Part shown: positions 7,156 through 8,230 of the stretch, piece by piece | Layout: each line of letters opens with the position of its first letter | Position numbering within the stretch: position 1 is the stretch's first letter | DNA from: Asaia bogorensis | GTDB taxonomy: Bacteria; Pseudomonadota; Alphaproteobacteria; Acetobacterales; Acetobacteraceae | Assembly (NCBI GenBank): GCA_945871455.1 | Contig: CAMBXJ010000178.1 | Location: 1-8,230, forward strand | DNA: 8,230 bases | Direction: 5' to 3' | Program-made: the position numbers and the translations under genes | Notes under the pieces: model-generated | What the model was told of the DNA's origin: nothing | Database searches by the model: none | Seen by the model: only the letters and a program-made list of their open reading frames with translations

Positions 7156-7164
7156 CTCCTTCCT
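7156..7164 (-). promoter_or_regulatory. Strong Shine-Dalgarno deciding the CoA-transferase start
   Basis: Read on the minus strand this is AGGAAGGAG, seven bases before the ATG at 7148. It excludes the upstream in-frame start at 7247. Just upstream, 7170-7175 and 7182-7187 form a 6-bp hairpin (CGGTCC/GGACCG) in the leader. Confidence 0.7.
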
Positions 7165-7243
7165 GTCAGCGGTCCACCCCGGGACCGGGATCGGTTGTTC
7201 ACAGCGCCACGATGAGCGGCCTGATCAGACCCGGCCAGCCACC

Positions 7244-8224
7244 TCAACCCTGATCATACAGATGGCACGCCACAAGATGCGCCGGCCCGGTTTCCCGCAA
7301 CACCGGCTCGTCCTGGGAGCAGCGCGGCATCGCGAACGGGCAGCGCGTGTGGAACCGGCAGCCTCCGGGCGGGTTCAGCGGCGACGGTACCTCCCCGGAC
7401 AGCACGATCTCATCGGCCTGCTGCCCCGGATGCGCCGACAGAACGGCGGAGAACAGCGCCTTCGTGTAGGGGTGCTGGACATCGTCGAACAAGGTCCGGG
7501 TCGGCGCGTATTCGACAATCTTGCCCAAATACATAACGATCGTCTGGTCGGCCATATAGCGCACCGAAGCCAGATCATGCGCGACAAGCAGATAGGCCAC
7601 GTTGTCGCGTGCCTGGACATCTTTCAGCAGGTTCATCATCTGCGCCCGGATCGACACATCCAACGCCGAGACCGGCTCGTCCAGCACGATCAGCTTCGGT
7701 TGCGATGCCAGCGCACTGGCCAACGCGATCCTCTGACGCTGCCCGCCGCTGAATTCATGCGGATACTGCATCACCTGTTCGGCCCGCAGCCCGACGCTCA
7801 GCAGCAATTCCCGGACCCGGCCTTCGATCGCCGCGGCACTGCCCCATTTGGTCACGACCAGGGACTCGCCGATGATCTTGCCCACCGTCATGCGTGGGTT
7901 CAGCGATGACCACGGATCCTGGAACACCGCCTGCACCAGAGAGCGGTATTCCCGCAATGCATCGCCCTGCAAGCCATGGATCGGCTTGCCTTGCAGCAGG
8001 ATCTGCCCGCTGGTCGGCTCCTCCAGGTTCAATACAAGTTTCGACGTGGTGGTTTTGCCGCAGCCCGATTCGCCGACCAGGCCCAGGGTTTGGCCAGCCG
8101 CGATGGTAAAGGAAATGTCGTCGACCGCCTTCACATGGCCAACGGTCCTGGCAAACAGAATCCCCTTGGTGAACGGGTAGTGCTTGCGCAGATTGGTTAC
8201 GCGCAGCAGCGTATCGGTGCTCAT
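7244..8224 (-). CDS. Peptide/nickel-type ABC transporter ATP-binding protein (OppF/DppF family)
   Basis: The 326-residue protein is a full ABC ATPase. Motifs in order: Walker A GESGCGKTT (51-59), Q-loop FQDP (101-104), signature FSGGQRQR (158-165), Walker B LIVLDEP (178-184), D-loop SALD (186-189) and H-loop histidine H216 (VAHD). The QDPWSSLNPRMTV segment and the C-terminal oligopeptide-type extension (HPYTKALFSAV, 251-261) place it in the OppF/DppF subfamily, the second of two ATPases that power import of peptides, nickel or related solutes through an inner-membrane permease pair. The tail contains four cysteines, C289, C295, C302 and C320, in the spacing seen in this family and, in some members, reported to hold an iron-sulfur cluster. 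The start at 8222-8224 lies in an ATGA whose TGA would close an upstream frame, fitting an overlapping oppD-like gene beyond the edge. No permease or binding protein is visible, so the solute is unknown. Confidence 0.95.
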   Translation of the reverse strand: MSTDTLLRVTNLRKHYPFTKGILFARTVGHVKAVDDISFTIAAGQTLGLVGESGCGKTTTSKLVLNLEEPTSGQILLQGKPIHGLQGDALREYRSLVQAVFQDPWSSLNPRMTVGKIIGESLVVTKWGSAAAIEGRVRELLLSVGLRAEQVMQYPHEFSGGQRQRIALASALASQPKLIVLDEPVSALDVSIRAQMMNLLKDVQARDNVAYLLVAHDLASVRYMADQTIVMYLGKIVEYAPTRTLFDDVQHPYTKALFSAVLSAHPGQQADEIVLSGEVPSPLNPPGGCRFHTRCPFAMPRCSQDEPVLRETGPAHLVACHLYDQG

Positions 8225-8230
8225 GCCGGA

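Overview
The window is GC-rich bacterial DNA with tightly packed genes. The gene families, the high GC content and the dense GC-rich intergenic palindromes suggest an alphaproteobacterium, probably in Rhodospirillales/Acetobacteraceae. That placement is an impression from gene types and repeat style; no rRNA or marker gene is present to settle it.

Layout from left to right: (1) bases 1-132 hold a run of near-perfect GC hairpins just past the end of the first gene. (2) A thiolase-like gene of the SCP-x class lies on the minus strand (143-1312). (3) A divergent gap leads to a plus-strand block: a ZntB/CorA-type metal ion transporter (1543-2535), a cytoplasmic seven-bladed beta-propeller lactonase-family protein (2692-3870), about 690 bases that look like two eroded small membrane-protein genes joined by an ATGA overlap (3931-4623), a roughly 317-base non-coding leader, and a TerC/YjbE-type membrane protein (4941-5732). 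(4) A short convergent gap carries nested inverted repeats (5788-5864). (5) On the minus strand follow a class III CoA-transferase (5931-7148) and, upstream of it in transcription order, an OppF/DppF-type ABC transporter ATPase (7244-8224), which is probably the last gene of a peptide/nickel-type transporter operon continuing beyond the right edge.

How they may work together: the minus-strand genes (ABC transporter ATPase, CoA-transferase and, further off, thiolase) fit uptake and CoA-dependent breakdown of an organic acid or similar compound, but the substrate cannot be read from the sequence. The plus-strand block includes two membrane proteins linked to metal ions (ZntB and TerC families), with the lactonase-like protein between them and no evident functional tie. 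I see no mobile element, CRISPR array, rRNA, tRNA or defence system. Nothing here amounts to a clearly new biological system; the most unusual parts are the hairpin arrays and the decayed membrane-protein module.
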